A stretch of DNA of 64,000 bases from Pyxidicoccus trucidator (GTDB taxonomy: Bacteria; Myxococcota; Myxococcia; Myxococcales; Myxococcaceae), in the NCBI RefSeq assembly GCF_010894435.1, contig NZ_JAAIXZ010000022.1:124001-188000 (forward strand), in the 5' to 3' direction. This document shows, piece after piece, positions 36,347-45,221 of the stretch (positions are counted from its first letter, which is position 1; each line of letters begins with the position of its first letter). A program made the translations under genes and the position numbers. The notes beneath the pieces are model-generated. The model was not told where the DNA came from. It searched no databases and saw only the letters and a list, made by a program, of their open reading frames with translations.

Positions 36347-37006
36347 ATGAGTGCCACCACCGTCGGTAGTTCCAGCGAGCCCCGCACCGCGAGCGTCGGG
36401 AGCGTCGACCTGAAGCTCGAGGCGGTCGTCATTCCGGTCTCGGACCTGGACCGCGCGAAGCAGTTCTATACGGGGCTCGGATGGCGGCTCGACGCGGACT
36501 TCAGCAAGGGCAATTCTCGCGTGCTCCAGTTCACCCCTCCGGGCTCCCCTGCTTCGTTCCAGTTCGGCACGCTCCCCACGCCGGCCGCGCCCGGCTCGGC
36601 CCAGAACCTCCTGGTCGTCTCCGACATCGAGGCTGCGCGCAACGAGCTGGTGGGGCGCGGCGTCCAGGTGAGCGAGGTGTTCCACTTCTCCGAAGGCCCG
36701 GGGCCTTTCGGCGACAAGGTCCGTGGCGCCGCGCCCGACCACCAGAGCTACGGCTCGTACGCATCGTTCAGCGACCCGGACGGCAACACCTGGCTCATGC
36801 AGGAAGTCACCGCCCGGTTCCCCGGGCGGGTGGACCGCTCCCAGATGTCGTTCAGCTCCGCAGGGGACCTGGCGAGCGCGCTCCGGCGTGCATCGGCCGC
36901 CCACGGCGAGCACGAGAAGCGCATCGGCAAGGCCGACGAGGACTGGCCGGACTGGTACGCGCGGTACATGACGGCGGAGGAGTCCGGAGAGGAACTGCCG
37001 TCGTGA
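36347..37006 (+). CDS. VOC-family (glyoxalase/bleomycin-resistance fold) protein
   Basis: 219 residues. One VOC domain (LEAVVIPVSDLDRAKQFYTG to SYASFSDPDGNTWLMQEV) is built from two beta-alpha-beta-beta-beta modules. A ~50-residue helical tail follows, ending DWPDWYARYMTAEESG. The tail motif WPDWYARYM is common in VOC proteins annotated as glyoxalases in soil bacteria. Metal ligands cannot be fixed without alignment and the substrate is unknown. CAGGAGG precedes the ATG. It converges on the encapsulin operon across a hairpin at 37061-37087. Confidence 0.87.
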   Translation: MSATTVGSSSEPRTASVGSVDLKLEAVVIPVSDLDRAKQFYTGLGWRLDADFSKGNSRVLQFTPPGSPASFQFGTLPTPAAPGSAQNLLVVSDIEAARNELVGRGVQVSEVFHFSEGPGPFGDKVRGAAPDHQSYGSYASFSDPDGNTWLMQEVTARFPGRVDRSQMSFSSAGDLASALRRASAAHGEHEKRIGKADEDWPDWYARYMTAEESGEELPS

Positions 37007-37060
37007 GCGGCGACGACGTGCTCGTCACGTACAGCGAGAACAACAACAAGCGATGACGAA

Positions 37061-37087
37061 CGGGCCCGGCGTGGGACACCGGGCCCG
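37061..37087. terminator. Bidirectional hairpin at the end of the encapsulin operon
   Basis: A perfect 9-bp stem (CGGGCCCGG, 37061-37069, and CCGGGCCCG, 37079-37087) with a 9-base loop lies between the convergent VOC gene and the second shell gene, 23 bp after the latter's stop. Each side lacks a long U-run. Confidence 0.6.
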
Positions 37088-37109
37088 CGGTCCTGTCACA
37101 GCGGCTACC

Positions 37110-38510
37110 TCAGCCGCCGAGCGCCACGTTCTCCAGCACGCCCAGCGCGTCGGGGACGTGCACGGCGGCGGAGTAGTAGGTGCTCACCAGGTACTGGGTG
37201 ATGGCCTGGTCGGTGATGGCCATGCGCTTCACCGTGAGGCTCGGCTCCACCTCGTCGGGGATACCGGCGTTGTGCAGGCCGACGACGCCCTGGTCGTCCT
37301 GCCCGGTGCGCATCGCGATGATGGCGGTGGTGTTCTCCCGGCTGATGGGGAGCTTGTCGCACGGGAGGATGGGCACCCCGCGCCACGCCTGCATCTTGTG
37401 CCCCTGCACCTCCACCACCGTCGGGTAGAGGCCGCGCTTGTTGCACTCCCGGCCAAACGCCGCGATGGCGCGAGGGTGGGCCAGGAAGTAGCGCGTCTTG
37501 CGGCGGCGCGTCACCAGCTCGTCCATGTCGTCCGGCGTCGGTGGGCCGGAGCGGGTGTTGATGCGCTGCTTGAGGTCGGCGTTGTGCAGCAGGCCGAACT
37601 CCGGGTTGTTGATGAGCTCGTACTCCTTGCGCTCCTTCAGCGCCTCGAGGGTCAGCCGCAGCTGCTCCTGCGTCTGGCTCATCGGGTCATTGAAGATGTC
37701 GGAGACGCGGGTGTGCACGCGCAGGATGGTCTGCGCCACGCTCAGCTCGTACTCGCGCGGCTTCAGCTCGTAGTCCACGAAGCCACCGGCGATGACCGGC
37801 TCGCCGTGGTGGCCCGCCGTCAGGGGGATGGTCGCCTGGCCTGCCTTGTCCTGGGGCTTCTTCAGATTTGCCCGGTAGCGCTCCACGTGCGCCTTCAGCG
37901 TCGGGGACTGGAGGATGCGGGCCTCGAACGCCGCCTGCGGCAGCGCCATCACCGTGCAGGACGTGACGGCCTTGACGGTGAAGGACCACACGTCGTTCGA
38001 CTCCACCACCGCCTGGTCGCCGAAGTGGTCGCCGTCCGCCAGCGTGTCCAGCACCACGGGGTCGCCGTACTTGCCCGCGGTCAGCTTCTGCGCCTTGCCG
38101 TGCGCGAGGAGGAATACGTGCTCGGCGGGCTGGCCCGCCTCCACGATGGTGTCCCCCGGCTTGAAGTGCTGCTGGGTGAAGAGGCTGGCCAGGGTGCGGA
38201 TGAGCAGGTCATCCACGTCCTCGAAGCCCCGCAGCAGCGGCAGCTTGAGCAGCTCCTGGGGGATGACCTCCACCTTGACGCCGATGTTGCTGAAGTTCAG
38301 GCGGTCGTCGCCCGCGGTGTACGTCAGCCGGCGGTTGACGCGGTACGTGCCGCCCGACACCTGCACCCAGGGCAGCACCCGCAGGAGCCACCGGGGCGAG
38401 ATGCCCTGCATCATCGGCTGCGTCTTGGTGGTCGTCGCGAGCTGGCGGGCCCCGGCCGTGCTCAGGCTGGTGCCCTCGTGCGCGGCCATGTCCTTGTCTG
38501 GATTCGTCAT
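37110..38510 (-). CDS. Family 2B encapsulin shell protein, second copy
   Basis: 466 residues, paralogous to the upstream shell protein along its whole length. An N-terminal arm (GARQLATTTKTQPMMQGISP) and first strands (QVSGGTYRVNRRLTYTAG) precede a ~120-residue cyclic-nucleotide-binding-like insertion (about residues 85-215). The HK97-fold spine and A domain follow (DIFNDPMSQTQEQLRLTLEA, EFGLLHNADLKQRI, ending VPDALGVLENVAL). The phosphate-binding cassette is degenerate: LADGDHFGDQAVVESNDVWS lacks the usual Gly-Glu and Arg, so cAMP binding is doubtful. It follows the first shell gene by 33 bp. It should co-assemble with it around the terpene cyclase. Confidence 0.92.
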   Translation of the reverse strand: MTNPDKDMAAHEGTSLSTAGARQLATTTKTQPMMQGISPRWLLRVLPWVQVSGGTYRVNRRLTYTAGDDRLNFSNIGVKVEVIPQELLKLPLLRGFEDVDDLLIRTLASLFTQQHFKPGDTIVEAGQPAEHVFLLAHGKAQKLTAGKYGDPVVLDTLADGDHFGDQAVVESNDVWSFTVKAVTSCTVMALPQAAFEARILQSPTLKAHVERYRANLKKPQDKAGQATIPLTAGHHGEPVIAGGFVDYELKPREYELSVAQTILRVHTRVSDIFNDPMSQTQEQLRLTLEALKERKEYELINNPEFGLLHNADLKQRINTRSGPPTPDDMDELVTRRRKTRYFLAHPRAIAAFGRECNKRGLYPTVVEVQGHKMQAWRGVPILPCDKLPISRENTTAIIAMRTGQDDQGVVGLHNAGIPDEVEPSLTVKRMAITDQAITQYLVSTYYSAAVHVPDALGVLENVALGG

Positions 38511-38543
38511 GAAAGCGTCTTCCAGTTCCGTGAGGACGTGGGA

Positions 38544-39941
38544 CTACGAGCGGCCCAGCTCCACGCTCTCCAGGATGCCGAGCGCGTCCGGCGTGAGGAC
38601 CGCCGCGGAGAAGTACGCGGTGACCAGGTAGCTCATGATGGCCTTCTCGTTGATGCCCATGAACCGGGCGTTGAGGCTGGGCTCGATTTCATCCGGGATG
38701 CCCGCCTGGTGCAGGCCGACCACGCCCTGGTTCTTCTCCCCCACGCGCATCAGCATGATGGAGGTGGTGCGCGACTCGCTGATGGGCAGCTTGTTGCAGG
38801 TGAACATGGGGATGCCGCGCCACGCGGGCAGCATGTTCCCGTTCACCTCGATGCTGGTGGGGTAGATGCCGCGCTTGTTGCACTCCTGGCCGAACGCGGC
38901 GATGGCGCGCGGGTGGGCCAGGAAGAACGACGGCTCCTTCCAGACCGTGGCCAGCAGCTCGTCCATGTCGTCCGGGGTCGGCGCGCCGGAGCGGGTGTGG
39001 ATGCGCTGCTTGAGGTCGGCGTTGTGCAGCAGGCCGAACTCGCGGTTGTTGATGAGCTCGTGCTCCTTGCGCTCCTTCAGCGCCTCGACGGTCAGCCGCA
39101 GCTGCTGCTGGGTCTGGTTCATCGGGTCGTTGAAGAGGTCCGCGACGCGCGTGTGGATCTGCAGGACGGTCTGCGCGACGGACAGCTCGAACTCGCGGGG
39201 GTGCGTCTCGTAGTCCACGTAGGTGCCGGGCAGCACGGGCTCGCCGTGGTGGCCCGCGGCCAGCTCGATGGCCTTCTGGCCGGAGGTGTCCTGCTTCTTC
39301 CTGGAGCGGGCCTTGAAGTCCTCGAGGTGCTTCTGGAGCGACGGCACCTGCGCCACCACCGCCTCGAAGGCGGACTGCTGGAGGATGAGCGCGATGACGG
39401 GCGTCACGGCCTTCGCGGTGAACTGCCAGTAGTCCTGCGACTCCAGCAGCGCCTGGTAGCTGTAGTGGTCGCCGTCCGCCAGCGTCTCCAGCACCAGCGG
39501 CTCACCGTACTTGCCGGTGCCGATGCGGTTCACCTTGCCGTGGGCGATGAGGACGATGGAGTCCGCCTCCTTGCCGGCCTCGGTGATGACCTCCCCGGCC
39601 TTGTACTCCTTCTGCACGAAGCGGTTGGCCAGCGCGGTCAGCGCCTCCACGTCCTCGTAGCCGCGCAGCAGGGGCAGCTCGCCCAGCTCCTGCGGGATGA
39701 CCTGCACCTTGGCGCCGGTGCTGGTGAAGGTGACGCGGCCGTCGCCCACCGCGTACGTCATGCGGCGGTTGACGCGGTACGTGCCGCCGGACACCTGCAC
39801 CCACGGCAGCAGCTTGAGCAGCCACCGCGAGGAGATGCCCTGCATCTGCGGCTCGGACTTGGTCGTCGTCGCCAGCTGGCGGGCCGCCAGGGTTCCAAGG
39901 CTCAGGTTGTTGTCGTCGTGCTTCTTCGGGTCGTTCGACAT
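38544..39941 (-). CDS. Family 2B encapsulin shell protein, first copy
   Basis: 465 residues of HK97-fold shell protein with an inserted cNMP-binding-like domain at about 85-205 (YKAGEVITEAGKEADSIVLI; cassette LADGDHYSYQALLESQDYWQ). Flanking blocks are characteristic of family 2: N-arm AARQLATTTKSEPQMQGISS, spine DLFNDPMNQTQQQLRLTVEA, EFGLLHNADLKQRIHTRSGA, and HPRAIAAFGQECNKRG in the A domain. As in the paralogue, the Glu and Arg expected for cyclic-nucleotide phosphate binding are absent. It begins 52 bp after geosmin synthase. The divergent N-termini and surface of the two copies suggest a mixed shell. Confidence 0.93.
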   Translation of the reverse strand: MSNDPKKHDDNNLSLGTLAARQLATTTKSEPQMQGISSRWLLKLLPWVQVSGGTYRVNRRMTYAVGDGRVTFTSTGAKVQVIPQELGELPLLRGYEDVEALTALANRFVQKEYKAGEVITEAGKEADSIVLIAHGKVNRIGTGKYGEPLVLETLADGDHYSYQALLESQDYWQFTAKAVTPVIALILQQSAFEAVVAQVPSLQKHLEDFKARSRKKQDTSGQKAIELAAGHHGEPVLPGTYVDYETHPREFELSVAQTVLQIHTRVADLFNDPMNQTQQQLRLTVEALKERKEHELINNREFGLLHNADLKQRIHTRSGAPTPDDMDELLATVWKEPSFFLAHPRAIAAFGQECNKRGIYPTSIEVNGNMLPAWRGIPMFTCNKLPISESRTTSIMLMRVGEKNQGVVGLHQAGIPDEIEPSLNARFMGINEKAIMSYLVTAYFSAAVLTPDALGILESVELGRS

Positions 39942-39993
39942 GGGTCACCCTTCAGGTTTGGGAATCAGGAAGTCTGCGCGCTGCTGTTGGAAC

Positions 39994-42258
39994 TCAGGAC
40001 CTGCCGCCGCGGAACAGCTCGGCGACGCGCGTCGCGGACATGCCCAGGCCGGAGAGGTTGCCGGTCTTGAGCTTGGGCGTCGCCGCGTCGATGAGCTCGA
40101 ACTCCTTGTAGCGGTCCACCGCCGCGTGCCACCGGGGGATGCCCGCCATCCACTGCTGGAGCTGCTCCACGTACTTGTTCAGCTTCTCTTGCGCCTTCGC
40201 ATCCAGGTCGAAGGTGCGGATGACCACCGGCAGCTCGGTGGCCACCAGGTGCTCGAACTGCTTCATGCGCGCGGTCATCAAGTCGTTGACCACGAGCACC
40301 GCCGCGTCCTTGTCCAGGTCCAGGAACTTCTGGACCACGAGCACGCAGTTGTTGAGCTCGCCCTCGAACTCAATCTCCTTCTGGTAGGAGAAGATGTCGT
40401 TGACGAAGCAGGCGTAGTCCGCCGCGGAGTTCTCCAGCCCGCGCAGCGTGCGGGTGTTGAAGACGTCCTCCGGCACGGCATCCCCCTTGGAGAGCCGCGA
40501 CAGGCTCATGGTGAGGTCGGAGCCGAACGTCTTGCGGCGCATCTCCACGTAGTCCACGGGGTCCGGCACGCGGTTGAGAATCTGGTTGTTCAACTCCCAG
40601 ACCCAGCTCTCCGTCATGTCCTGGATGGCCTTGCGGAACAGCGTGCGGCCGCGCGGGGTGAGCGGGCCGGCCGTGCGCTTCCACAGGTCCGCCAGGCCCG
40701 CCTCCACCGGGTTGGTGGGCACCGCGGGGTTGGGCGCCGCCACGTCGTCCGGCATGAACTGCGTGAGGCGGGCGTTGAACACCTTCGCGCCCGGCATGTC
40801 ACGCGTGTGCGCGTAGAGGGCGGGGAAGTAGTCGTCCGCGTAGGTGCCCCACACCAGCCAGCACGACGTGAGGTCCAGCTGCTCCGGCGTCGCATCCGGG
40901 TGGATGAGCGCGCCGCAGAGGGCCACGTCCGCCACGTCGAACTTGTGGTCGTCCCAGATGTAGAGCCCCACGCCGGGCAGCGAGTCCAGCATGCCCATGC
41001 GGCGCGCCCAGTCCTTGGAGTTCCTGCGCGCGCGCTCCAGGTGGGGGCTGAGGTACGTGCTGTACGGCATGTAGAACTCCGGCAGCTTCACCGGGCCCAC
41101 GTGCTGGCGGGGGACGTGGCTGAAGGACTTCGCGCGGGGCCCCAGGCCCAGCGCGCCGCCCGTCAGCGGCAGGCGCAGGGCGGAGGTGCCCAGGCCGGCA
41201 GGCAGCGGGAGGGAGAACTCCGCGCGGCGCTCCGTGTTCTTGTTCATGTAGCGGTTGGAGCGCATGTGCCACTCGTGACCGCCGGACTGCCAGTCCTGGA
41301 GGCCGCGCAGGTACGTGAGCACCTGGCCCTGCTCCACCGGGTTGAGGCCGTACTCCGCGAAGAGCCAGGGCAGCTCCGTGGCGGCGGTGGTCTCGAACTG
41401 CTGGAGCCGGGACGTCAGCAAGTCGTTGACTAGGTCGGCCGCGCGCTGGGTGTCGCAGTCGAGGAACTTCTCCACCACCAGCACGCCGTTGGAGAGCTCA
41501 CCCTCCTCCAGGATTTCGCGCTCGTAGGAGAACAGGTCATTGCGCAGGTGGACCGCGTCGGAGAACGTGTCCTTGAAGACGCGCAGGGGCCGGCTCTTCA
41601 CGACGCGGGCGGGAATCTCCGCGGCGACGGCGTGCTCCACCAGGTCCGAGGACCAGGGCGCGCCACCGACCTTGCGGCGCATCTCGATGTACTCGATGGG
41701 GTTGGAGATGCGCGCTTCGCTGATGTTGACGATTTCCCACATCGACTCGTCGAGCAGGTGCTTCGTGTTCTCGAAGAAGCGCCGGCGCCAGTCCATGGAC
41801 ATGGTGGGCACGGTGCGCTTCCACAAATCCCACAGCCCGCGCTCCACCGCGTTGGTGGGCTCCGGCGGCGTCTGGGACATGTCCAGCGGCATGAACAGCG
41901 GCAGCCGGTCCAGGTAGGCCTGGCCGCCCACGATGTCGCGCGGATACTTGTAGACCTCCAGGAAGTGGTCGTCGAAGTAGAAGACCCAGACGTACCAGTC
42001 CGTGATGAGGTCCAGCTCCGGGCCCGGCGCCTCCGGGTGCGTGTAGGCGCAGAGCAGCGCGAAGTCCATGCCGTCGAAGCGGCGCTCGGACCAGATTTCG
42101 CGGTCCGTCCCGTCACGCGGCGGGCCCAGGATGCCCATCTCGTACGACCACGCCTTGGTGTGGGCGCGGGCTGCCTCGAGGTTCGGATTCAGGCGTGCCG
42201 GCCAGGGAACGTAGAACTCCGGGAGCTGGAATGGTTGCTTCTGCCGCGCCTTGGACAT
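39994..42258 (-). CDS. geoA: Geosmin synthase (bifunctional terpene cyclase), predicted encapsulin cargo
   Basis: 754 residues with two class I terpene-synthase domains. The N-terminal domain converts FPP to germacradienol and germacrene D; metal motifs are DDHFLE (96-101) and NDLFSYERE (240-248). The C-terminal domain turns germacradienol into geosmin with loss of acetone; its motifs are DDYFP (475-479) and NDIFSYQKE (620-628). Family length and the split motifs are typical. The linker has GLGTSALR (355-362) and the C-terminus GLGMSATR (737-744), candidate shell-targeting motifs. It is the first gene of the operon with two family 2B encapsulins. No promoter is recognised in the 181 bp upstream. 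Confidence 0.96.
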   Translation of the reverse strand: MSKARQKQPFQLPEFYVPWPARLNPNLEAARAHTKAWSYEMGILGPPRDGTDREIWSERRFDGMDFALLCAYTHPEAPGPELDLITDWYVWVFYFDDHFLEVYKYPRDIVGGQAYLDRLPLFMPLDMSQTPPEPTNAVERGLWDLWKRTVPTMSMDWRRRFFENTKHLLDESMWEIVNISEARISNPIEYIEMRRKVGGAPWSSDLVEHAVAAEIPARVVKSRPLRVFKDTFSDAVHLRNDLFSYEREILEEGELSNGVLVVEKFLDCDTQRAADLVNDLLTSRLQQFETTAATELPWLFAEYGLNPVEQGQVLTYLRGLQDWQSGGHEWHMRSNRYMNKNTERRAEFSLPLPAGLGTSALRLPLTGGALGLGPRAKSFSHVPRQHVGPVKLPEFYMPYSTYLSPHLERARRNSKDWARRMGMLDSLPGVGLYIWDDHKFDVADVALCGALIHPDATPEQLDLTSCWLVWGTYADDYFPALYAHTRDMPGAKVFNARLTQFMPDDVAAPNPAVPTNPVEAGLADLWKRTAGPLTPRGRTLFRKAIQDMTESWVWELNNQILNRVPDPVDYVEMRRKTFGSDLTMSLSRLSKGDAVPEDVFNTRTLRGLENSAADYACFVNDIFSYQKEIEFEGELNNCVLVVQKFLDLDKDAAVLVVNDLMTARMKQFEHLVATELPVVIRTFDLDAKAQEKLNKYVEQLQQWMAGIPRWHAAVDRYKEFELIDAATPKLKTGNLSGLGMSATRVAELFRGGRS

Positions 42259-42439
42259 GCGTGCCCCTCGTCGAATCCACGGGGGCTTCTACTGTCATCC
42301 AATTACCAACTCCACGTCTGACGGGATGCGCCTGAGAAACTGCATAATCCGGTCAATAAGGGTTGGCAGTGAGGGGGAGGTGGCACCCACGGCCCGTTCG
42401 ACGGGGCTGTAGAAAAGCGGCCCCACAGGGTCAACCCGC

Positions 42440-43327
42440 TCACGGATGCGAGCGGCCCGAGTTCCTCAGTCTCGCAGAACTCACGAGAAGTCCGTGGGAG
42501 GCGGGCACCGTCGCCGCGGCGGGATGCGGAGTGGCCAGTCCCAGCTTGAACAGCAGCCGCAGCGCCAGACCGCCCACGTCGAGCTGCCACGGCCCGCGCC
42601 CGAGCATCGGCGAGCGCGGGTTGGCGTGGTGGTTGTTGTGCCAGCCCTCGCCCAGCGCCCACAGCCCCACCCACCACACGTTGCGGCTCTCATCGGGCGA
42701 GTCGTACGCGCGGAACCCGAGCCTGCCCGCGTGGCACACCGAGTTCACCGCGTACTGGGCGTGCATCCAGAGCTTGAGCGGCAGGTACAGCACGCACGGC
42801 GCCGCCTGCCAGCCCCACACCGCGACGATGAGCGCCAGGAGGAGCGCGTGCGGAACGTACCGGTACCGCAGGAGCCAGAGGTAGTAGCGGTCCTGGGCGA
42901 GGTCGCGGCAGTAGGTCTTGTAGGCCTCCCGGTCCGTCGACAGGTCATCCACCACCCAACCGAGGTAGCTGTACCAGAAGCCCCTCCGCGGAGTATGCGG
43001 GTCCCGCTCCTTGTCGGCGTGCCCGTGGTGGATGCGGTGGTTCGCCACCCACTCGAGCGGGCTGCTCTGCAGGGACAGCATGGCGGCCGTGACCAGCGCG
43101 TACTCCAGCCAGCGGGGGCAATCGAAGGAGCGATGGGTCAGCTTCCGATGGAGACCCAGGGTCGTCCCCAGCCCGACCAGCAGGAAGACGCCGAAGCCCG
43201 CGAGCACCTGGTCCAGGCGCCACGGGAGCACGAACGCCGCGAGCGCCAGCCCGTGGTAGACCCCCAGGGTCAGCCCGACGAGCGGGTTCATCCGAACAGG
43301 TCTCGCGGCCAGGCTGGACGTCTGCAT
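42440..43327 (-). CDS. Acyl-CoA delta-9-type fatty acid desaturase
   Basis: 295 residues, integral membrane di-iron desaturase. The three histidine boxes are HRKLTH, HRIHHGHAD (HxxHH) and HNNHH. Hydrophobic pairs surround them (VGLTLGVYHGLALAAFVLPW near the N-terminus, a second set near ALLLALIVAVWGW). The order and spacing match acyl-CoA/acyl-lipid delta-9 desaturases, which introduce a cis double bond into stearoyl or palmitoyl chains in the inner membrane. The ATG at 43327 has GGAGG upstream; an in-phase start eleven codons earlier is weaker. It lies upstream of the geosmin operon on the same strand but 181 bp away. Confidence 0.92.
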   Translation of the reverse strand: MQTSSLAARPVRMNPLVGLTLGVYHGLALAAFVLPWRLDQVLAGFGVFLLVGLGTTLGLHRKLTHRSFDCPRWLEYALVTAAMLSLQSSPLEWVANHRIHHGHADKERDPHTPRRGFWYSYLGWVVDDLSTDREAYKTYCRDLAQDRYYLWLLRYRYVPHALLLALIVAVWGWQAAPCVLYLPLKLWMHAQYAVNSVCHAGRLGFRAYDSPDESRNVWWVGLWALGEGWHNNHHANPRSPMLGRGPWQLDVGGLALRLLFKLGLATPHPAAATVPASHGLLVSSARLRNSGRSHP

Positions 43328-43450
43328 GATGCCTCCACCGTCGGGCGCGGGGCGCCCCACGCGAGACCGGGGACCTTACAGCGCCTGACCCAGCTACGGG
43401 TAGCGCGTGCGTAACAGCAGTGCGCATGGGAGGAACCGGGGCCCTGTTGC

Positions 43451-45067
43451 TCAGTGCCTCGGCAGCTCCACGGTGAAGGTGGAGCCCTCGTTCGGGCGGC
43501 TCCGCACGCTCACGCAGCCCTGCATCGCCTCCACCAGCTGGCGGGTGAGCCACAGCCCCAGGCCGAGCCCGCCGTAGTGGCGCCCCGAGGCCGCGCGCTC
43601 GAAGCGCCCGAAGATGCGCTCCTGCGCCTCCTCCGCGATGCCGATGCCCTCGTCGCGCACCTGCAGCCGCGCCACCGCCGGCGTGCCCACCACTCGCACC
43701 TCCACGGGGCGGTCGCGCCCGTAGCGCAGCGCATTGGTGACCAGGTTCGTCAGCACCTGCTCGAGGCGCAGCCGGTCCCAGAGGCCCACCACCGGCAGTG
43801 GGGCGTACAGCCGCAGGCGCGCGGCTCCTTCCGCTGTCTCCGAGAGCCGCTCCACCAGGTCCTCCGCGAGCTGGCGCAGGTCCACCTCCTCGGGCTGCAG
43901 CTCCAGCTTCCCGCTCGTCAGCCGCGACACATCCAGCAGCCCGTTCACCAGCGCCTCGAGCCGGACCACCTGGCGCTTGAGGCTCTCCACCTTCTTCATC
44001 ATCCGCGCTTCGGGTACGCGCAGCTCGGGCGGGGCCTGAAAGGCGCGCAGCAGGCTGGTCGCCTGCAGCGAGAGCGTGGTCAGGGGGGTGCGCAGCTCGT
44101 GGCTCGCGATGGAGAGGAACTCGTCGCGCGTCTTCACCGCCTCCTGCAGCGCCTGCTCCGTGCGACGCTGCTCGGTGATGTCGCGGGTGATGAGCACCGC
44201 GCCGGCGAGCCGGCCGTCCGGATGGTGCAGCGGGGTGGCGGTGCCGTTGAGCAGGCGGATGCTGCCGTCGCGGCGGCGCACCGCCCATTCGCTGTCGCGC
44301 ACCTGCTCGCCAGCGAGCGCGCGAGCGAGCGGGGCGTCCCCGGTGGGCATCGGGTCACCCGAGGCCGTGGCGAAGCCCAGCACTTCCGGCCAGCGGGTGT
44401 GGAAGAGGGTGCTGCGCGACACGCCGTGCTGGCGCTCGGCCTCCGGGTTGAAGAGCTGCAGGACACCGTGCTCGTCCGCCACGATGAAGCCGTCGCTGCT
44501 CTGCGCCACCAGCAGCCGGGTGAGCTCCTCCTGCACCTGCTCCGAGTCGGCCCGTACCAGCTCGCGGCGTGCGAGCTCCGCCGCGCTCCGCTTGAGCTCC
44601 ATCTGCGCGGACACCTGGCGCGCGAGCGCGCGCAGCGCCTCGCGCTGGCCCGGGGTGAGTGCGCGCGGGACGTAGTCCAGCACGCACAGCGTGCCCACTA
44701 CCGTGCCCTCCCGGCTGCGAAGGGGGAAGCCCGCGTAGAAGCGGACGAAGGGTGGGTGCACCACGTAGCGGTTGTGCGCGAAGCGCGCGTCCAGGAGGGC
44801 GTCCGGGACGGTGACCTCCGCGTCGTTCGCCAGCACGTAGGTGCAGAAGGAGTCGGCCCGCTCCACGCTGAGCAGGTCCACGCCCACGCGCCCCTTGAAC
44901 CACTCCCGGTTCTCCTCCATCACCGAGACGATGCCGATGGGCATGTTGCACAGCTGCGCGGCGAGCGCGGCGGCGTCCTCGAACGCCTGCTCCGGTCCGT
45001 GGCCGAGCCTCGCGAAGCTGCGCAGCACGCGTAGCCGCTCCTGCTCATTCTCGGGGACCGGGTACAT
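43451..45067 (-). CDS. Hybrid-free sensor histidine kinase (GAF-PAS-HisKA-HATPase)
   Basis: 538 residues without transmembrane segments, so cytoplasmic. The GAF domain (~23-160) has MPIGIVSVMEENREWFKGRV and SFCTYVLAND, the pattern of kinases that begin with GAF and sense small molecules or redox state. A PAS domain (~195-310) follows, DGFIVADEHGVLQLFNPEAE. HisKA has the phospho-acceptor in SIASHELRTPLTTL. HATPase_c has N box LEQVLTNLVTNALRYG, G1 RDEGIGI and G2 HYGGLGLGLWL. No receiver domain or response regulator is adjacent, so the partner is elsewhere. GGGAGG precedes the ATG. The gene is monocistronic by spacing. Confidence 0.92.
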   Translation of the reverse strand: MYPVPENEQERLRVLRSFARLGHGPEQAFEDAAALAAQLCNMPIGIVSVMEENREWFKGRVGVDLLSVERADSFCTYVLANDAEVTVPDALLDARFAHNRYVVHPPFVRFYAGFPLRSREGTVVGTLCVLDYVPRALTPGQREALRALARQVSAQMELKRSAAELARRELVRADSEQVQEELTRLLVAQSSDGFIVADEHGVLQLFNPEAERQHGVSRSTLFHTRWPEVLGFATASGDPMPTGDAPLARALAGEQVRDSEWAVRRRDGSIRLLNGTATPLHHPDGRLAGAVLITRDITEQRRTEQALQEAVKTRDEFLSIASHELRTPLTTLSLQATSLLRAFQAPPELRVPEARMMKKVESLKRQVVRLEALVNGLLDVSRLTSGKLELQPEEVDLRQLAEDLVERLSETAEGAARLRLYAPLPVVGLWDRLRLEQVLTNLVTNALRYGRDRPVEVRVVGTPAVARLQVRDEGIGIAEEAQERIFGRFERAASGRHYGGLGLGLWLTRQLVEAMQGCVSVRSRPNEGSTFTVELPRH

Positions 45068-45221
45068 GGGCCCTCCCTGAGGCCGGCGTCAGGAGAAAGG
45101 TGGGGATGGCCCGCGAGCACGGAAGGACCCCGCACAGCGGGCGCTCCGAGCACTACTACCCGATAGTCAGGCAGGCCGGACGAGCGCCTGCCGTCTGTCC
45201 GCACGCGCCAGGCAGCAGGCG

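Noticed and set aside
37053..40070. A 1005-codon plus-strand frame opposite the encapsulin genes
   Set aside because: Shadow of two well-matched shell genes on the minus strand. Its internal similarity only mirrors the two paralogues.
42259..42439. Sigma54 or clear sigma70 promoter ahead of geosmin synthase
   Set aside because: TTGACC is present on the minus strand near 42356, but no matching -10 at proper distance and no GG-N10-GC pair was found, so no promoter is claimed.
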